64,000 bases of DNA from a bacterium (GCA_035307765.1 DATGHU010000025.1:21916-85915), one strand, 5' to 3'. Shown: positions 46,001 to 55,659, counted from the stretch's first letter. Numbers and translations: made by a program. The notes: generated from the sequence alone by a model not told the origin.

Positions 46001-46318
46001 CTCACCGCGGCCGAACTGATCGGCCTCGCCGAACACCAGCACGCATCCGTTCCGTGGGACATCGCCCGGCTCCTGATGTTGAGCCCGGGAGAGCTGGAGC
46101 GGACGGTTGAGGCGCTCGAGCGGGAGATGCGCAAGGCCGCCGGGGAGCTGCAGTTCGAGAAGGCGGCGGTGCTGCGGGATCAGATCCAGGAGCTGCGGAA
46201 GGGGCTGGGGGAACCGTTCTTTGCGGGAGGCCGGCCCGCCCGGGCGAGGGGAGGGCGCCGCGGCGCCGCCGGATCGTCCCGGGGCGGCCCGAGACGAAAC
46301 ACGTCGCCCCGTGGGTAA
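43001..46318 (+). CDS. uvrB: UvrB excision nuclease subunit, interrupted by an intein
   Basis: UvrB is the ATP-driven damage-verification helicase of nucleotide excision repair. The 1105-residue frame is 718 extein residues plus a 387-residue intein (residues 45-431). Extein N-part: [20 protein letters not shown] and LLGVTGSGK. After the intein the protein resumes [23 protein letters not shown], then [12 protein letters not shown] (beta-hairpin), DESHVTVPQ (Walker B), [15 protein letters not shown] and QTMGRAARN, with a C-terminal UVR domain ([20 protein letters not shown]) that contacts UvrC. The full extein matches canonical UvrB in order and length. The promoter is leaderless. Confidence 0.97.
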   Translation: MPTFKMVTEQSPAGDQAAAIGKLSEGIRRGDRYQTLLGVTGSGKSVVASTPVFLKQGQRIALESIGRVIDRLIDRASSRVRREADSEILDRSDLSEPIEAWSFDPRSGRASWKPVRQVLRHRSPETLWALSTVCGRSVTVTGDHNFFVLRGERLHLLRTEEIRPGDRVPLPRCLPGPQDPLSELSAAGPASLERWTGPEFPHSSPVAAARPAAARPGERVPLASGRYAAAVLPPPDADLTGGADARSKRLPSFWPQLSNAHLAQMLRAYFAADGEVDGGAVTCVVGSRALASDLCFALLRFGIVARMRAGAPGPARETPQRSWSVCVSGPSFLRRFHDAMGFPAGGTRTRLETALHRGEHTNAGFLPAGGGEVPGRCEAPGHTSEEMAGRMPSWTPVRSLERVPGEAYVYDLAVEENETFLAGWGGLFVHNTYTMARVIEQIERPTLILAHNKTLAAQLYGEFRQYFPENAVRYFVSYYDYYQPEAYVPQTDLYIAKDASINDEIDRLRHASTKALMERRDVIIVASVSCIYGLGSPQDYQDVMLFLRTGEVRSRDEILRRLVDVQYERNDIDFARGRFRVRGDVIEIFPAYEDRAVRVELFGDQVERILEVDPLTAEVLAVKPAVAIWPAKHWVTTDAKMAAALGRIEAELAERTQWFKDRGKLLEAQRLEFRTKYDLEMLREVGYCPGIENYSRHLSGRAEGERPGCLLDYFPADFLAMIDESHVTVPQVRGMHEGDRARKRNLIEFGFRLPSAYDNRPLTFAEFSGLVPQVVFVSATPSPFELGVSAQTVEQIVRPTGLVDPQVEVRPARGQVDDLIGEIKAQAAKSERTLVTTLTKRMAEDLTDYLQELGMKVHYLHSEVETLQRVQILKDLRLGTYDVLVGINLLREGLDLPEVSLVAILDADKEGYLRSETSLIQTMGRAARNLGGRVVLYADEVTESMRKAIHETNRRRAIQIQYNADHGITPHTIVKPIRDFIDLAAVAEEGAAYEPAEGAVLTAAELIGLAEHQHASVPWDIARLLMLSPGELERTVEALEREMRKAAGELQFEKAAVLRDQIQELRKGLGEPFFAGGRPARARGGRRGAAGSSRGGPRRNTSPRG
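43133..44293 (+). other. Intein inside the UvrB Walker A motif
   Basis: Exteins join as ...LLGVTGSGK | TYTMARVIE..., restoring the GxxGxGKT P-loop exactly, so the inserted 387 residues begin Ser-Val-Val-Ala-Ser-Thr-Pro-Val (block A, Ser1) and end with block G LFVHN. Block B is TVTGDHNF with Thr97 and His100. Block F is [16 protein letters not shown]. Thr is the +1 residue. One LAGLIDADG-like motif ([11 protein letters not shown], 43781-43831) is followed by [17 protein letters not shown]; the first such motif is not recognisable, and the segment at about 125-210 is Pro/Ala-rich. So splicing residues look complete and the endonuclease looks decayed. Base composition matches the host. Confidence 0.92.
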
Positions 46319-46402
46319 GGAGTCGTGGCCGAGGGCGGCCCCGACCCCTGATTGGCGTCCGCGTGGCTGCGCGCGGTAGTAAACCGGACCCGGGAGTCGT
46401 CC

Positions 46403-49357
46403 ATGCCGCTTGACCGAATCATCGTGCGCGGCGCGCGCGAGCACAACCTTCAGAATATCAACGTCGAGATTCCGCGCGACCGCCTCGCCGTGCTCACCGG
46501 GATCTCCGGCTCCGGGAAGTCTTCGCTCGCCTTCGATACGATCTACGCCGAAGGCCAGCGCAAGTACGTCGAGTCCCTCTCCGCCTACGCCCGCCAGTTC
46601 CTGGGCCTGATGGAAAAGCCGGACGTCGATCACATCGAGGGGTTGAGCCCCGCGGTGTCGATCGATCAGAAGGGGGCCCCCCGCAACCCGCGGTCCACGG
46701 TCGGGACCGTCACCGAGATCTACGACTACATCCGGCTGCTCTACGCGCGGATCGGCATTCCCCACTGCCCCAAGTGCGGCAAGCCGATCAGCCGGCAGAC
46801 CCCCGAGCAGATCGTGGACCAGGTGCTCGCGTTCCCGGAGGGGACCCGGATCCTCGTCCTGGGCCCCATCGTGCGCGGCCGCAAGGGGGAGTACCGGCAG
46901 CTGTTCGACGACCTGCGGCGGCAGGGGTTTGCGCGGGTCCGGGTCGACGGCAACCTCTACGAGCTGGGCGAGGAGATTCCGCTGGACAAGAACCGGAAGC
47001 ACCAGATCGAAGTGGTCGTTGACCGGTTGATCGTCAAGCCGGACATCCGCGGCCGGTTGAACGACTCGATTGAGACCGCGCTGAAACTCGGGCAGGGGAT
47101 CGTCGGCATCTCGGTGGTCGACGGCGAGGAGTTGACCTTCAGTCAGAACTTCGCCTGTCCGGACGACGGGGTGAGCCTGCCCGAGATCGAGCCGCGGATC
47201 TTCTCGTTCAACGCCCCGTACGGCGCCTGCCCCACCTGTACCGGGCTGGGGTTCCGGCAGGAGATCGACCCCGATCTGGTGCTCGACCCCAACCTCTCCC
47301 TGCTGGACGGCGCCGTGCTGCCGTGGGCCAGCTCCACGAGCGAGTACTATCAGGAGCTGCTGCGGGCCGTCGCGGACCACTACAAGGTGGACATGCGCGC
47401 GCCGGTGCGCAGGCTGCCGCGGGAGTTCGTTCGGATCCTCCTCCACGGCGCGGACGAGGAGGTCCGGATCCGCTATCACAATCGCTGGGGGGCGCTCCGG
47501 CAGTACGAGACGGTGTTCGAAGGGGTCGTGCCATACCTGGAGCGCCGGTACAAGGAGACCGACTCCGAGTACATCAAGGAGGAGATCGAGCAGTTCATGA
47601 GCAGCGCGCCCTGCCCGGAGTGCAAGGGGACGCGCCTGAAGAAGGAGAGCCTGGCCGTGACGATCGGGGACCGCTCGATCGCGGAGGCCTGCGCGCTCAC
47701 GGTGCGCGGCGCGCTCCACTTCTTCACGAACCTCACCCTCACCGAGCGCGAGCGGTTGATCGGCCACCAGGTGCTCAAGGAGATCACCGCGCGCCTGAGC
47801 TTCCTCGTCAACGTGGGATTGGACTACCTCACCCTCGACCGGACCGCCAACACCCTCTCCGGCGGCGAGGCGCAGCGGATCCGCCTGGCGACGCAGATCG
47901 GCTCCGGGCTGATGGGCGTGCTGTACGTCCTCGACGAGCCGAGCATCGGGCTGCACCAGCGGGACAACCGGCGGCTGATCGACACGCTCGTCCGGCTGCG
48001 CGACCTGGGGAACACGATCCTCGTCGTCGAGCACGACGAGGAGACGATTCGGTCGGCGGATTGGGTGGTCGATATCGGCCCGGGGGCCGGCGCCCACGGC
48101 GGCCGGGTCATCGCCGTCGGCCCGCTCGAGCGCATCCTGAAGACCCCCGAGTCGATCACCGGGCAGTACCTCTCCGGCCAGCGGGCGATCCCGATCCCGG
48201 CCCGGCGGCGCACCGGCAACGGTGGGGCGCTCGTCGTCCGCGGCGCCCGGGAGCACAACCTCAAGCGGATCGACGTGCGGATCCCGCTGGCGATGTTCGT
48301 CTGCGTCACCGGCGTGTCCGGATCCGGAAAGTCCACGCTGATCGACGACATCCTCTACCGCTCGCTGGCGCACCACCTGCACGGAGCGCGCACCCGGCCG
48401 GGGGCGCACGATCGGATCGACGGGCTCGCCCACCTGGACAAGGTGATCAACATCGACCAGTCGCCGATCGGACGCACCCCCCGGAGCAACCCGGCCACGT
48501 ACACCAAGACCTTCGATCTGATCCGCGAGCTGTTCGCGCTCACCCCCGACGCGCGCACGCGGGGCTTCAAGCAGGGTCGGTTCTCGTTCAACGTACGCGG
48601 GGGGCGGTGCGAGGCCTGCGAGGGGGACGGGATCGTCCGGATCGAGATGCACTTCCTCCCCGACGTGTACGTGCCGTGCGACGTCTGCAAGGGGAAACGG
48701 TACAATCGGGAGACGCTGGAGGTCAAGTACAAAGGGAAGTCCATCGCCGACGTCCTGGACATGACGGTCGACGAGGCCCTGCCGTTCTTTGAGGCCATTC
48801 CCCGCGTGCGCCGGAAGCTGCGGACGCTGGTCGATGTCGGGTTGGGCTACATCCGCCTGGGCCAGCCGGCGACCACGCTCTCGGGGGGCGAGGCGCAGCG
48901 GGTCAAGCTCAGCACCGAGCTGAGCCGGCGGGACACCGGCCGGACGGTCTACATCCTGGACGAGCCGACGGTCGGCCTGCACTTCGCCGACGTCGAGCGG
49001 CTGCTGGAGGTGCTCCACCGGCTGGCCGACGCCGGCAACACGGTCGTCGTGATCGAGCACAACCTCGACGTGATCAAGACCGCCGATTGGATCATCGATC
49101 TTGGCCCGGAGGGGGGAGAGCTGGGTGGCCAGGTCGTGGCGGAGGGGCGGCCCGAAGAGGTCGTCGGGGTCCCGGCGTCCTATACCGGGCAGTTTCTCCG
49201 TCCGATCCTGAGGCGGGGGAAGGCGGCGGCCGCGGACCGGCCGGGCCCGCGGGAGGGGCGGCGGGTCCCGGTGGCGGCCTCGCCCGCGGAGGGCAGCCGC
49301 GCCGGGGGCGGGCTGCGAAGCCGCGAGCCGGCGGCCAGGCGCCCGCGCGCCCGCTGA
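46403..49357 (+). CDS. uvrA: UvrA excision nuclease subunit (ABC ATPase)
   Basis: UvrA recognises DNA damage and loads UvrB. ATG 46403 starts [26 protein letters not shown], giving 984 residues; the longer frame from 46352 adds an unlikely leader. Two ABC ATPase modules are seen with Walker [10 protein letters not shown] and GVSGSGKST, and signatures [17 protein letters not shown] and [16 protein letters not shown]. Zinc-binding Cys clusters are CPKCGKPIS and [10 protein letters not shown]...CDVCKGKRY. The C-terminal 50 residues are Ala/Gly/Arg-rich and extend beyond the usual end. It follows uvrB by 84 bases. Confidence 0.97.
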   Translation: MPLDRIIVRGAREHNLQNINVEIPRDRLAVLTGISGSGKSSLAFDTIYAEGQRKYVESLSAYARQFLGLMEKPDVDHIEGLSPAVSIDQKGAPRNPRSTVGTVTEIYDYIRLLYARIGIPHCPKCGKPISRQTPEQIVDQVLAFPEGTRILVLGPIVRGRKGEYRQLFDDLRRQGFARVRVDGNLYELGEEIPLDKNRKHQIEVVVDRLIVKPDIRGRLNDSIETALKLGQGIVGISVVDGEELTFSQNFACPDDGVSLPEIEPRIFSFNAPYGACPTCTGLGFRQEIDPDLVLDPNLSLLDGAVLPWASSTSEYYQELLRAVADHYKVDMRAPVRRLPREFVRILLHGADEEVRIRYHNRWGALRQYETVFEGVVPYLERRYKETDSEYIKEEIEQFMSSAPCPECKGTRLKKESLAVTIGDRSIAEACALTVRGALHFFTNLTLTERERLIGHQVLKEITARLSFLVNVGLDYLTLDRTANTLSGGEAQRIRLATQIGSGLMGVLYVLDEPSIGLHQRDNRRLIDTLVRLRDLGNTILVVEHDEETIRSADWVVDIGPGAGAHGGRVIAVGPLERILKTPESITGQYLSGQRAIPIPARRRTGNGGALVVRGAREHNLKRIDVRIPLAMFVCVTGVSGSGKSTLIDDILYRSLAHHLHGARTRPGAHDRIDGLAHLDKVINIDQSPIGRTPRSNPATYTKTFDLIRELFALTPDARTRGFKQGRFSFNVRGGRCEACEGDGIVRIEMHFLPDVYVPCDVCKGKRYNRETLEVKYKGKSIADVLDMTVDEALPFFEAIPRVRRKLRTLVDVGLGYIRLGQPATTLSGGEAQRVKLSTELSRRDTGRTVYILDEPTVGLHFADVERLLEVLHRLADAGNTVVVIEHNLDVIKTADWIIDLGPEGGELGGQVVAEGRPEEVVGVPASYTGQFLRPILRRGKAAAADRPGPREGRRVPVAASPAEGSRAGGGLRSREPAARRPRAR

Positions 49358-49378
49358 GGCAGACGAAAGGGGGGGCTG

Positions 49379-50395
49379 ATGGGAGCGATGAAGGTCGTGA
49401 TGTGGACGGAGGGCGAGACCGGGCCGCGGTTTTCCCTCGACGAGCGCGGGATCGGCGCGGCGGGGGGAGTGATCCGGAAGGTGGCCTGCCGTGACGAGGC
49501 CGACCGGATCGCCGCGGCGCGCGAGGCATACGCGCTCGTCGTCTCGCAAGCCCAGATCCCGGAGGCGCTGTGCGCCGCGGCCCCGGCGCTGGTCGGCCTG
49601 GTTCGCACCGGGATCGGCCTCGACACGGTGGACATTCCCGGTGCGACCCGTCAGGGGGTGTGCGTGGCCCACGTTCCCGACTTCTGCTACGACGAGGTCG
49701 CGGATACCGCGCTGACCCTGCTTCTGGCGGTCGCCCGCAAGGTGTGCTCCGCGGACCGGCACGTGCGGGGCGGCTCGTGGACGCCGAGCGCCCTGCTGCC
49801 GATGCACCGCCTCCGCGGTCAGACGATGGGGCTCGTCGGCTTCGGGCACATCGCCCGGATGGTGGCGGACCGCGCCAAACCCTTCGGCTTTCGGCTGCTC
49901 GCCTACGATCCGTACGTCGACGATGCCGCGATGGCCGAGCGGGGGGTCGAGAAGGTCCCGCTGGAGGCGCTCCTCGCGCGCGCGGACGTCGTCTCCTGCC
50001 ACACCCCCCTCACCGCCGACACCCGGGGGCTGATCGGCCGCGCGCAGTTCGCGGCGATGAAGGCGGGGGCGATCCTGATCAACACCTCGCGGGGGAAGGT
50101 CGTCGACGAGGACGCCCTGATCGCCGCGCTGCGTTCCGGCCGTCTCGCCGGGGCCGGCCTCGACGTGCTGTGGACCGAACCTCCGGCCAAGGATCACCCG
50201 CTCTTTCAGATGGACACCGTCGTGCTCACGCCCCACTACGCCTCCACCACCGTGGAGGCGCTGGATGACCTGGCCGGCAAGGTCAGCCGGCAGCTGATCC
50301 AGTACCTGCGCGGCGAGTGGCCGACGTATCTGGCGAACCCCGCGGTGCGTGACCAGCCGGGGTGCCGTCTGGCCGCGGCCCGGGCGCACCGGTGA
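49379..50395 (+). CDS. D-isomer 2-hydroxyacid dehydrogenase family protein
   Basis: This 338-residue NAD-dependent enzyme of the phosphoglycerate/hydroxypyruvate dehydrogenase family has the Rossmann motif MGLVGFGHIARMVADRAKPFG. Catalytic Arg, Glu and His regions are RTGIGLDTVDI, TSRGKVVDEDALIAAL and TPHYASTT. The last block has the invariant His as in the H-x-A/S-x-x-T/S pattern. The start MGAMKVVMW could also be the ATG at 49388. It stands directly after uvrA and before an HpcH/HpaI aldolase gene, a pairing that suggests a small catabolic module for hydroxy or keto acids. Substrate not identified. Confidence 0.9.
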   Translation: MGAMKVVMWTEGETGPRFSLDERGIGAAGGVIRKVACRDEADRIAAAREAYALVVSQAQIPEALCAAAPALVGLVRTGIGLDTVDIPGATRQGVCVAHVPDFCYDEVADTALTLLLAVARKVCSADRHVRGGSWTPSALLPMHRLRGQTMGLVGFGHIARMVADRAKPFGFRLLAYDPYVDDAAMAERGVEKVPLEALLARADVVSCHTPLTADTRGLIGRAQFAAMKAGAILINTSRGKVVDEDALIAALRSGRLAGAGLDVLWTEPPAKDHPLFQMDTVVLTPHYASTTVEALDDLAGKVSRQLIQYLRGEWPTYLANPAVRDQPGCRLAAARAHR

Positions 50396-50412
50396 GGCCG
50401 GGAGGGGATGGG

Positions 50413-51189
50413 ATGACGAAGAACGCGGTCAAGGCCCGGCTGGCGGAGGGCGGGACGGCGATCGGGACGATGGTCTCGGAGATGCGATCCGAGGAGATCG
50501 CCTATATCCTGGCGGCGGCGGGCTTCGACTTCCTGGTGATCGACACCGAACACGGATCGGCGAGCTATGAAACCCTCCAGCGGATCGGCCGGGGCGCGCG
50601 CAACGCGGGGATCGTGCCGCTGGTCCGCGTCCCCGACATCGCCTACCCGTTCATCGCCCGCACCCTCGACACGGGGGTGCTGGGCCTGATGGTGCCGCAC
50701 GTCGAAACGGCCGACGACGCCGGGCGGATCGTCCGCTGCGCGAAATACCCACCGGCGGGAGAGCGCGGGTTCGGCCTGCGGGCCGCGGTCACCGACTACA
50801 CCGGCGCCTCGGTGCCCGATGCGATTGCCTGGTCCAACGCCGAGACAATGATCATGGCCCAGGTGGAGAGCCGGCGGTGCCTCGATCACCTGGACGAGAT
50901 CGCGGGGGTGCCCGGGATCGACGTCCTGCTGATCGGGCCCACCGATCTCAGCATCTCGCTGGGGGTGCCGGGGCAGCTGCTGCACCCGACGATGCAGGAA
51001 GCCTACCGGCACGTCGTCGACGTGGCCGCCCGCCACCACATCGCCGCCGGGATCCACCCGTCGGATATCAACGTCGTCCAGCACGGTCGCGACATCGGCA
51101 TGCGTCTCCTCATGTACGCGAACGACGCCCGGCTGCTCGTCGGCGCCGGCCGGCAGGCCGTGGAGGCGCTTCGCCCGAACCCGCGGTAG
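50413..51189 (+). CDS. HpcH/HpaI family aldolase/citrate lyase
   Basis: Family members cleave 2-keto-3-deoxy or 4-hydroxy-2-oxo acids to pyruvate plus an aldehyde using a divalent metal. ATG 50413 has GGAGGGG upstream and gives 258 residues; the longer frame from 50362 is rejected. Signatures: FDFLVIDTEHGSASYE (Glu/His), VRVPD, GVLGLMVPHVETADDA, QVESRRCLDHLDEIAGVPGIDVLLIGPTDLS. It follows the dehydrogenase by 17 bases. A GGGGCGGCGGCCCC hairpin-like run comes after the stop, just before the uvrC promoter. Confidence 0.93.
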   Translation: MTKNAVKARLAEGGTAIGTMVSEMRSEEIAYILAAAGFDFLVIDTEHGSASYETLQRIGRGARNAGIVPLVRVPDIAYPFIARTLDTGVLGLMVPHVETADDAGRIVRCAKYPPAGERGFGLRAAVTDYTGASVPDAIAWSNAETMIMAQVESRRCLDHLDEIAGVPGIDVLLIGPTDLSISLGVPGQLLHPTMQEAYRHVVDVAARHHIAAGIHPSDINVVQHGRDIGMRLLMYANDARLLVGAGRQAVEALRPNPR

Positions 51190-51216
51190 GGGCGGCGGCC
51201 CCGCAGGGGTGTCCGG

Positions 51217-51222
51217 TATAAT
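51217..51222 (+). promoter_or_regulatory. -10 promoter of uvrC, leaderless spacing
   Basis: TATAAT ends 9 bases before the ATG of uvrC at 51232; it lacks the TGn extension seen at uvrB and polA. A GC hairpin (GGGGC-GGCG-GCCCC) just upstream may terminate the aldolase transcript. Confidence 0.6.
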
Positions 51223-51231
51223 GGACCCACG

Positions 51232-53148
51232 ATGACCCAGCCCACCGCCGAGGAGGGGAACGCGCAGCCGGCCGCCGCCGCGGAGCCGGGGGTGTCGGAC
51301 GGCCTTGCCGAGAAGCTCCGGGCTCTCCCCGCGCAGCCCGGCGTCTACCTGATGAAGGACGGCGGGGGAAAGGTGCTCTACGTCGGGAAGGCCTCGGTCC
51401 TGCGCTCGCGCGTTCGCCAGTACTTCCAGGCCGGCCACACGGACAGCCCACGGATTCTGCACCTGATCTCGAAGATCCGGGATATCGAGACGATCGTCTG
51501 CGCCAACGAGGTGGAGGCCCTCATCCTCGAGGCCACGCTCATCAAGCGTCACCACCCCTGGTACAACGTCCGCCTGGCGGACGACAAAGCCTACCCGTAC
51601 CTCAAGCTGACGAACGATCCGTTTCCGAAGATCGTCATGACCCGGAAGGTGACGCGCGACGGCGGAAAGTACTTCGGGCCCTACCCCTACCACGAGCCGA
51701 AACTGGTCGGCCGCACGATCCGGCTGATGCGCCGGTTGTTCAAGCTGCGCACCTGCACCCTGGAGATCGCCGGAGATCTGCCCCGACCGTGCCTCGATTA
51801 CTACATCGGCCAGTGCAGCGCCCCGTGCGTGGCCTGGGGGGCCAGCCGGGCGCAGTACGCCGATCAGGTGCGCCAGGCGACCGCGTTCCTGGAGGGGAAG
51901 CAGGAGGATCTGCTGCACGACCTGCGCCGCGAGATGCAGGCGGCCGCCGACGCGACGAATTTCGAGCGCGCGGCGCAACTGCGGGATCAGATCCGAAGCC
52001 TGGAGGCGCTCGGCGAGAAGCAGCGGATGATCTCCGAGGGCGGCGAGGACCGCGACATCCTCGCGCTCGCCCAGGACGGCGACATGGGCTGCGTGCAGAT
52101 CTTCTTCGTCCGGGGGGGCCGGGTGGTCGGGCAGGAGCACTTCATGCTGCAGGGCACCCGGGGGGTCGCGACCGCGGAGGCGCTGCGCGCCTTCCTGCCC
52201 CAGTACTACGAGGCGGCGACCACCATTCCCCCGCAGATTCTCCTCCCCGAGCCGGTGCCCGATCAGGAGGTGATCGAGAAGTGGCTGGCTGAACGCCGCG
52301 GCGCGCGGGTGGAGCTGGCGACCCCGCAGCGCGGGGAGCGGGTCCGGCTGGTGGCGATGGCCCGCGAGAACGCGGCGTTGCACCTGGCTCAGGAGAAGGC
52401 CCGCACGGGCGACACGATCGGGCCGGGGGTGGGGGATCTCCAGCACCTCCTCCGCCTGGAGGCGCCCCCGGTGCGGATCGAGTGTTACGACATCAGCAAC
52501 TTCCAGGGCGGGGAAGCCGTGGCTTCGCTCGTGGTCGCCGAGGGCGGGCGGCTGAAGAACCGCGACTACCGCCGGTTTCGGATGAAGCACACCGAAGGTC
52601 CCGATGATCCGGCGATGATGCAGGAGGTGCTCCGCCGGCGGTTCGCGCAGGCCCGCAAGGAGCAGGAGCGGCTGGATCGCGACGAGCCGATCCCGGTGAA
52701 GTGGGCGGCGCTGCCCGACCTCATTGTGCTCGACGGTGGCCGCGGCCAGCTCAACGCCGCCCTGGAGGTGTTGTTCGAGTACAACCAGGCCATCCCGGCG
52801 GTGGGGCTGGCGAAGCAGCAGGAGTTGGTGTACGTGCGGGGCCTCAGCGAGCCGCTCGTGCTGCCCCGCGAGTCCCCGGGACTGCAGCTGCTGCAGCGCC
52901 TGCGGGACGAGGCGCACCGCTTCGCCAACACCTACCATCAGAAGCTGAGGGGCCGCCGGATCGTCTTTTCCGCGCTCGACGAGATCGCCGGGGTGGGGGA
53001 GCAGCGGAAGCGTGCCTTGATCCGTCACTTCGGCTCGGTGCGCGCCATTCGGGCGGCCAGCGCCGAGGAGATCGCGGCCGTGGAGGGCATCGGCCCAAAG
53101 GTGGCCGAGCGGATCCACCGCTACCTCGAGGATCACCCCGTCCCGTGA
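51232..53148 (+). CDS. uvrC: UvrC excision nuclease subunit
   Basis: UvrC makes both incisions flanking the lesion. The 638 residues begin with a 20-residue polar leader, then the GIY-YIG nuclease (QPGVYLMKDGGGKVLYVGKAS, for the 3' cut). A UVR domain (MQAAADATNFERAAQLRDQI) binds UvrB. The RNase H-like 5' nuclease domain follows (IECYDISNFQGGEAVASLVV, LPDLIVLDGGRGQL). A C-terminal helix-hairpin-helix pair (LIRHFGSVRAIRAAS, AVEGIGPKVAERIHRYL) completes the protein. The promoter is leaderless and independent of uvrA-uvrB. Confidence 0.97.
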   Translation: MTQPTAEEGNAQPAAAAEPGVSDGLAEKLRALPAQPGVYLMKDGGGKVLYVGKASVLRSRVRQYFQAGHTDSPRILHLISKIRDIETIVCANEVEALILEATLIKRHHPWYNVRLADDKAYPYLKLTNDPFPKIVMTRKVTRDGGKYFGPYPYHEPKLVGRTIRLMRRLFKLRTCTLEIAGDLPRPCLDYYIGQCSAPCVAWGASRAQYADQVRQATAFLEGKQEDLLHDLRREMQAAADATNFERAAQLRDQIRSLEALGEKQRMISEGGEDRDILALAQDGDMGCVQIFFVRGGRVVGQEHFMLQGTRGVATAEALRAFLPQYYEAATTIPPQILLPEPVPDQEVIEKWLAERRGARVELATPQRGERVRLVAMARENAALHLAQEKARTGDTIGPGVGDLQHLLRLEAPPVRIECYDISNFQGGEAVASLVVAEGGRLKNRDYRRFRMKHTEGPDDPAMMQEVLRRRFAQARKEQERLDRDEPIPVKWAALPDLIVLDGGRGQLNAALEVLFEYNQAIPAVGLAKQQELVYVRGLSEPLVLPRESPGLQLLQRLRDEAHRFANTYHQKLRGRRIVFSALDEIAGVGEQRKRALIRHFGSVRAIRAASAEEIAAVEGIGPKVAERIHRYLEDHPVP

Positions 53149-53231
53149 GACCGGCACCGGCGCGTCGCCCCCGCCCCCGGCGGAGCGGCGCGCGCGGACC
53201 GTTCCGCGGAATCCTCCCCGGCACAACGGCG

Positions 53232-53237
53232 TTATAC
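53232..53237 (+). promoter_or_regulatory. Probable -10 of folP with leaderless spacing
   Basis: TTATAC lies 8 bases before the GTG start of folP at 53246. No -35 is clear. Confidence 0.4.
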
Positions 53238-53245
53238 GCGCTGCC

Positions 53246-54421
53246 GTGAGCCCTCGCACCGCAACACCACGAGACGATCGCGCGCCGATCCGCGCGCGCG
53301 TGGTCTCCTGGCCCGCGCCGCCGGGGGGGTCGGACGGCGGGGCATACGCGGTCAGGATCGGCGGACTCCCTTCCCCCCAGGCCGAGGAGGCGGCGCGCCG
53401 GGCCGGCCTGTGGATTGACCGACGGCGGAGCGATGCGGTCCTTCGGGGAACCGCGTCGTCGTTTGCCGCTTTCGGCGGCGAGGGTGAGGTCGGGGCGGCC
53501 GCGGCCGCGGCGCTCGATCGCTTCCGACACCCCCCGCGAGCCCTCGAGGCCTGCGGCCGGACGTTCTCCTTGGAGCGGCCCCTGATCGTCGGGATATTGA
53601 ACGCCACCCCCGACTCGTTCTACGATCGGGGTCGGTATTTCAGCCTGCCGGAGGCGCTGGCCCGCGCGGACGAGATGGTGGGGGAAGGCGCCGATCTGAT
53701 CGAGGTGGGCGGGGAGACGGCGCGCCCGGGGCCGCCGGTGGATGCGGATGAGGAGTGCCGGCGCGTGGTGCCGCTGATCGAGGCGCTCGCGGCGCGGCTC
53801 GCGGTCCCGGTGAGCGTGGATACCTACAAGCCCGAGGTGGCGGCGCGGGCCGTCGGGGCCGGGGCGGTGATGATCAACGACATCAGCGGGCTCGCCGATG
53901 TGCGCGTGGCGGAGGTGGCGGCGCAGCGGGGGGCGGCGCTGGTCGTGATGCACATCCTGGGTCGGCCCAAGGTCCGCCAGCTGTCCCCCCAGTACGGAGA
54001 GGTGGTCGACGAGGTGTACACGTTCCTGGAGGCGCAGACGGACGCCGCGCGGGCGGCCGGGGTGCCCCGCGCGCGGGTGGTGGTGGACCCGGGGTTCAGC
54101 TTCGGGAAGGCTCCCCAGCACGACGTCGAGATCCTCCGCCGGTTCGGGGAATTTCGCGGCCTGGGATATCCGCTCTATCTGGCGACGTCACGGAAAAACT
54201 ACATCCGCGACCTGCTCGCGCTGCCCTTCGAGGAACTCCTGGAGGGCACCGCCGCCGCGGTCGCCTACGGGCTGGCGCAGGGCGCCCACTTTGTTCGCAC
54301 GCACGATGTCCGGTTCATGGCCCGACTCGCCCGGATGATGCACGCCGTGCTGCATCTCGGCGAGGGGAGCGGAGCCCCCGAACGGCCCGCGGTGGAGGTG
54401 ACGAAGCGTGGTCAGGGGTAA
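53246..54421 (+). CDS. folP: Dihydropteroate synthase with N-terminal extension
   Basis: This enzyme joins p-aminobenzoate to the pterin pyrophosphate in folate synthesis. The DHPS core starts near residue 112 (PLIVGILNATPDSFYDRGRYF) and has the family blocks GADLIEVGGETARPG, PVSVDTYKPEVA, VMINDISGLAD and RVVVDPGFSFGKAPQHDVE. The first 110 residues form an extension that resembles the N-terminal part of the longer DHPS of some Clostridia-type lineages, not a known second enzyme. GTG 53246 is set by the start of this extension and a promoter just upstream. It overlaps folE by 14 bases. Confidence 0.93.
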   Translation: MSPRTATPRDDRAPIRARVVSWPAPPGGSDGGAYAVRIGGLPSPQAEEAARRAGLWIDRRRSDAVLRGTASSFAAFGGEGEVGAAAAAALDRFRHPPRALEACGRTFSLERPLIVGILNATPDSFYDRGRYFSLPEALARADEMVGEGADLIEVGGETARPGPPVDADEECRRVVPLIEALAARLAVPVSVDTYKPEVAARAVGAGAVMINDISGLADVRVAEVAAQRGAALVVMHILGRPKVRQLSPQYGEVVDEVYTFLEAQTDAARAAGVPRARVVVDPGFSFGKAPQHDVEILRRFGEFRGLGYPLYLATSRKNYIRDLLALPFEELLEGTAAAVAYGLAQGAHFVRTHDVRFMARLARMMHAVLHLGEGSGAPERPAVEVTKRGQG

Positions 54422-55031
54422 CGGGCGCAGCGGCGCGCTCCGCGGGAAGCCCGGGCGGACCGGGGTGGACAAGCCGGCGATCGAACGGGCCGTGCTCGCG
54501 ATCCTCCGGGCGATCGGCGAGTCTCCCGAGCGGGAGGGGCTTGTCGGCACGCCGCGGCGGATCGCCGACATGTACGAGGAGTTGTTCTCCGGCATCGGCG
54601 CGCACCCGATCGATCTGCTGACGATCGGCTTCGACGAAGAGAAGCACAAAGAGATGGTCGTGGTGAAGGACATCCCCTTTTCCGGGATGTGCGAACACCA
54701 CCTCATGCCGTTCACCGGGGTCGCCCACGCCGGGTACATCCCGAACGGACGGATCGTGGGGATCAGCAAGATTGCGCGTCTCGTGGAGATGCTCGCCCGC
54801 CGGCCGCAGGTGCAGGAGCGGCTGACCTCGCAGGTCGCCGACCTCCTGATGGAGGGGCTGCGCGCCCGCGGGGCGGCCGTCGTGATCGAGGCCACCCATT
54901 TCTGCATGACGATGCGGGGGGTGAAGAAGCCCGGAAGCCGGGTCGTGACCTCGGCCACCCGGGGGATCTTCCGCGAAAACCCCAGCACCCGAGCGGAGTT
55001 CCTCTCGCTGCTGGGACGGTCCGCTGGCTGA
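54408..55031 (+). CDS. folE: GTP cyclohydrolase I
   Basis: This is the first enzyme of pterin synthesis, turning GTP into dihydroneopterin triphosphate. The 207 residues have the family core: GLVGTPRRIADMYEELF, the zinc site FSGMCEHHLMPF and the second Cys in ATHFCMTMRGV. GISKIARLVEMLARRPQVQERLT is also typical. GTG 54408 lies within the folP 3' end (14-base overlap), so translation is coupled and folP-folE form an operon. An extra basic stretch of about 20 residues precedes the conserved region. Confidence 0.97.
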   Translation: MVRGNGRSGALRGKPGRTGVDKPAIERAVLAILRAIGESPEREGLVGTPRRIADMYEELFSGIGAHPIDLLTIGFDEEKHKEMVVVKDIPFSGMCEHHLMPFTGVAHAGYIPNGRIVGISKIARLVEMLARRPQVQERLTSQVADLLMEGLRARGAAVVIEATHFCMTMRGVKKPGSRVVTSATRGIFRENPSTRAEFLSLLGRSAG

Positions 55032-55078
55032 ATTGAGGCGCAAACTCGCAAACTCGACCCCCTTGCCGGCGTCGTTTT

Positions 55079-55087
55079 TGGTATAAT
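55079..55087 (+). promoter_or_regulatory. Extended -10 promoter of the tRNA cluster
   Basis: TGG-TATAAT ends 11 bases before the tRNA-Gly gene. A perfect -35 is not seen. Confidence 0.6.
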
Positions 55088-55098
55088 GCAGGGCGTAA

Positions 55099-55173
55099 GC
55101 GGGAGTAGCTCAGAGGTAGAGCGTCTCCTTGCCAAGGAGAAGGCCGTGGGTTCAAGTCCCATCTCCCGCTCCA
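55099..55173 (+). tRNA. tRNA-Gly (anticodon GCC)
   Basis: Cloverleaf with acceptor GCGGGAG/CTCCCGC, anticodon loop TTGCCAA, T-arm GTGGGTTCAAGTCCCAT and encoded CCA. Confidence 0.96.
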
Positions 55174-55186
55174 GGCCTCCACTCCC

Positions 55187-55261
55187 GGCGACGTAGCCAA
55201 GTGGCAAGGCAGGGGTCTGCAAAACCCCCATTCGGCGGTTCGAATCCGCCCGTCGCCTCCA
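55187..55261 (+). tRNA. tRNA-Cys (anticodon GCA)
   Basis: Acceptor GGCGACG/CGTCGCC, anticodon loop CTGCAAA, T-arm GGCGGTTCGAATCCGCC and encoded CCA. It is 13 bases after tRNA-Gly and shares its transcript. Confidence 0.96.
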
Positions 55262-55360
55262 CGCCGTTCCAAATGCCTCTACGGGGTGTGTGCCGCTCCG
55301 GGCCGCCCAGATAGGCCCGCCGAAGGCAGGGGCTTACGGGGTCTGCGCGAACCTATCCCC

Positions 55361-55448
55361 GGGCGAGTGTCGGAACCGGCAGACGAGGCGGACTTAAAAT
55401 CCGCTGGCCTGAAAGGTCGTGTGGGTTCGAGTCCCACCTCGCCCACCA
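55361..55448 (+). tRNA. tRNA-Leu (anticodon UAA)
   Basis: Class II tRNA with acceptor GGGCGAG/CTCGCCC, anticodon loop CTTAAAA (UAA), long variable arm, T-arm GTGGGTTCGAGTCCCAC and encoded CCA. It lies 99 bases after tRNA-Cys. With the CAA isoacceptor at 39419 it covers the TTR leucine codons. Confidence 0.95.
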
Positions 55449-55659
55449 AGCGCGGGTTGATCGTGGACGCACGTAGGGTCGCGGGATTCTTGGAGGAATC
55501 GCCGGGCCGCCGTTCTCAAACTTCCATAGAAGTCCCATCCAATCCCCGGAAACTCCACGTCGCTCGGATCGAACGGATGAGATTTGGCCATGCGTTCGAC
55601 AGGCCGGATCATCCGCCCGCATGATGGAGTCCCCCCTTCGTTCGATTTACAACTGAACC

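Noticed and set aside
44606-50389. Minus-strand open frame of 1927 codons opposite uvrB-uvrA
   Set aside because: It is the antisense shadow of high-G+C genes with strong codon bias; no domain motifs, and the plus strand encodes complete UvrB and UvrA.
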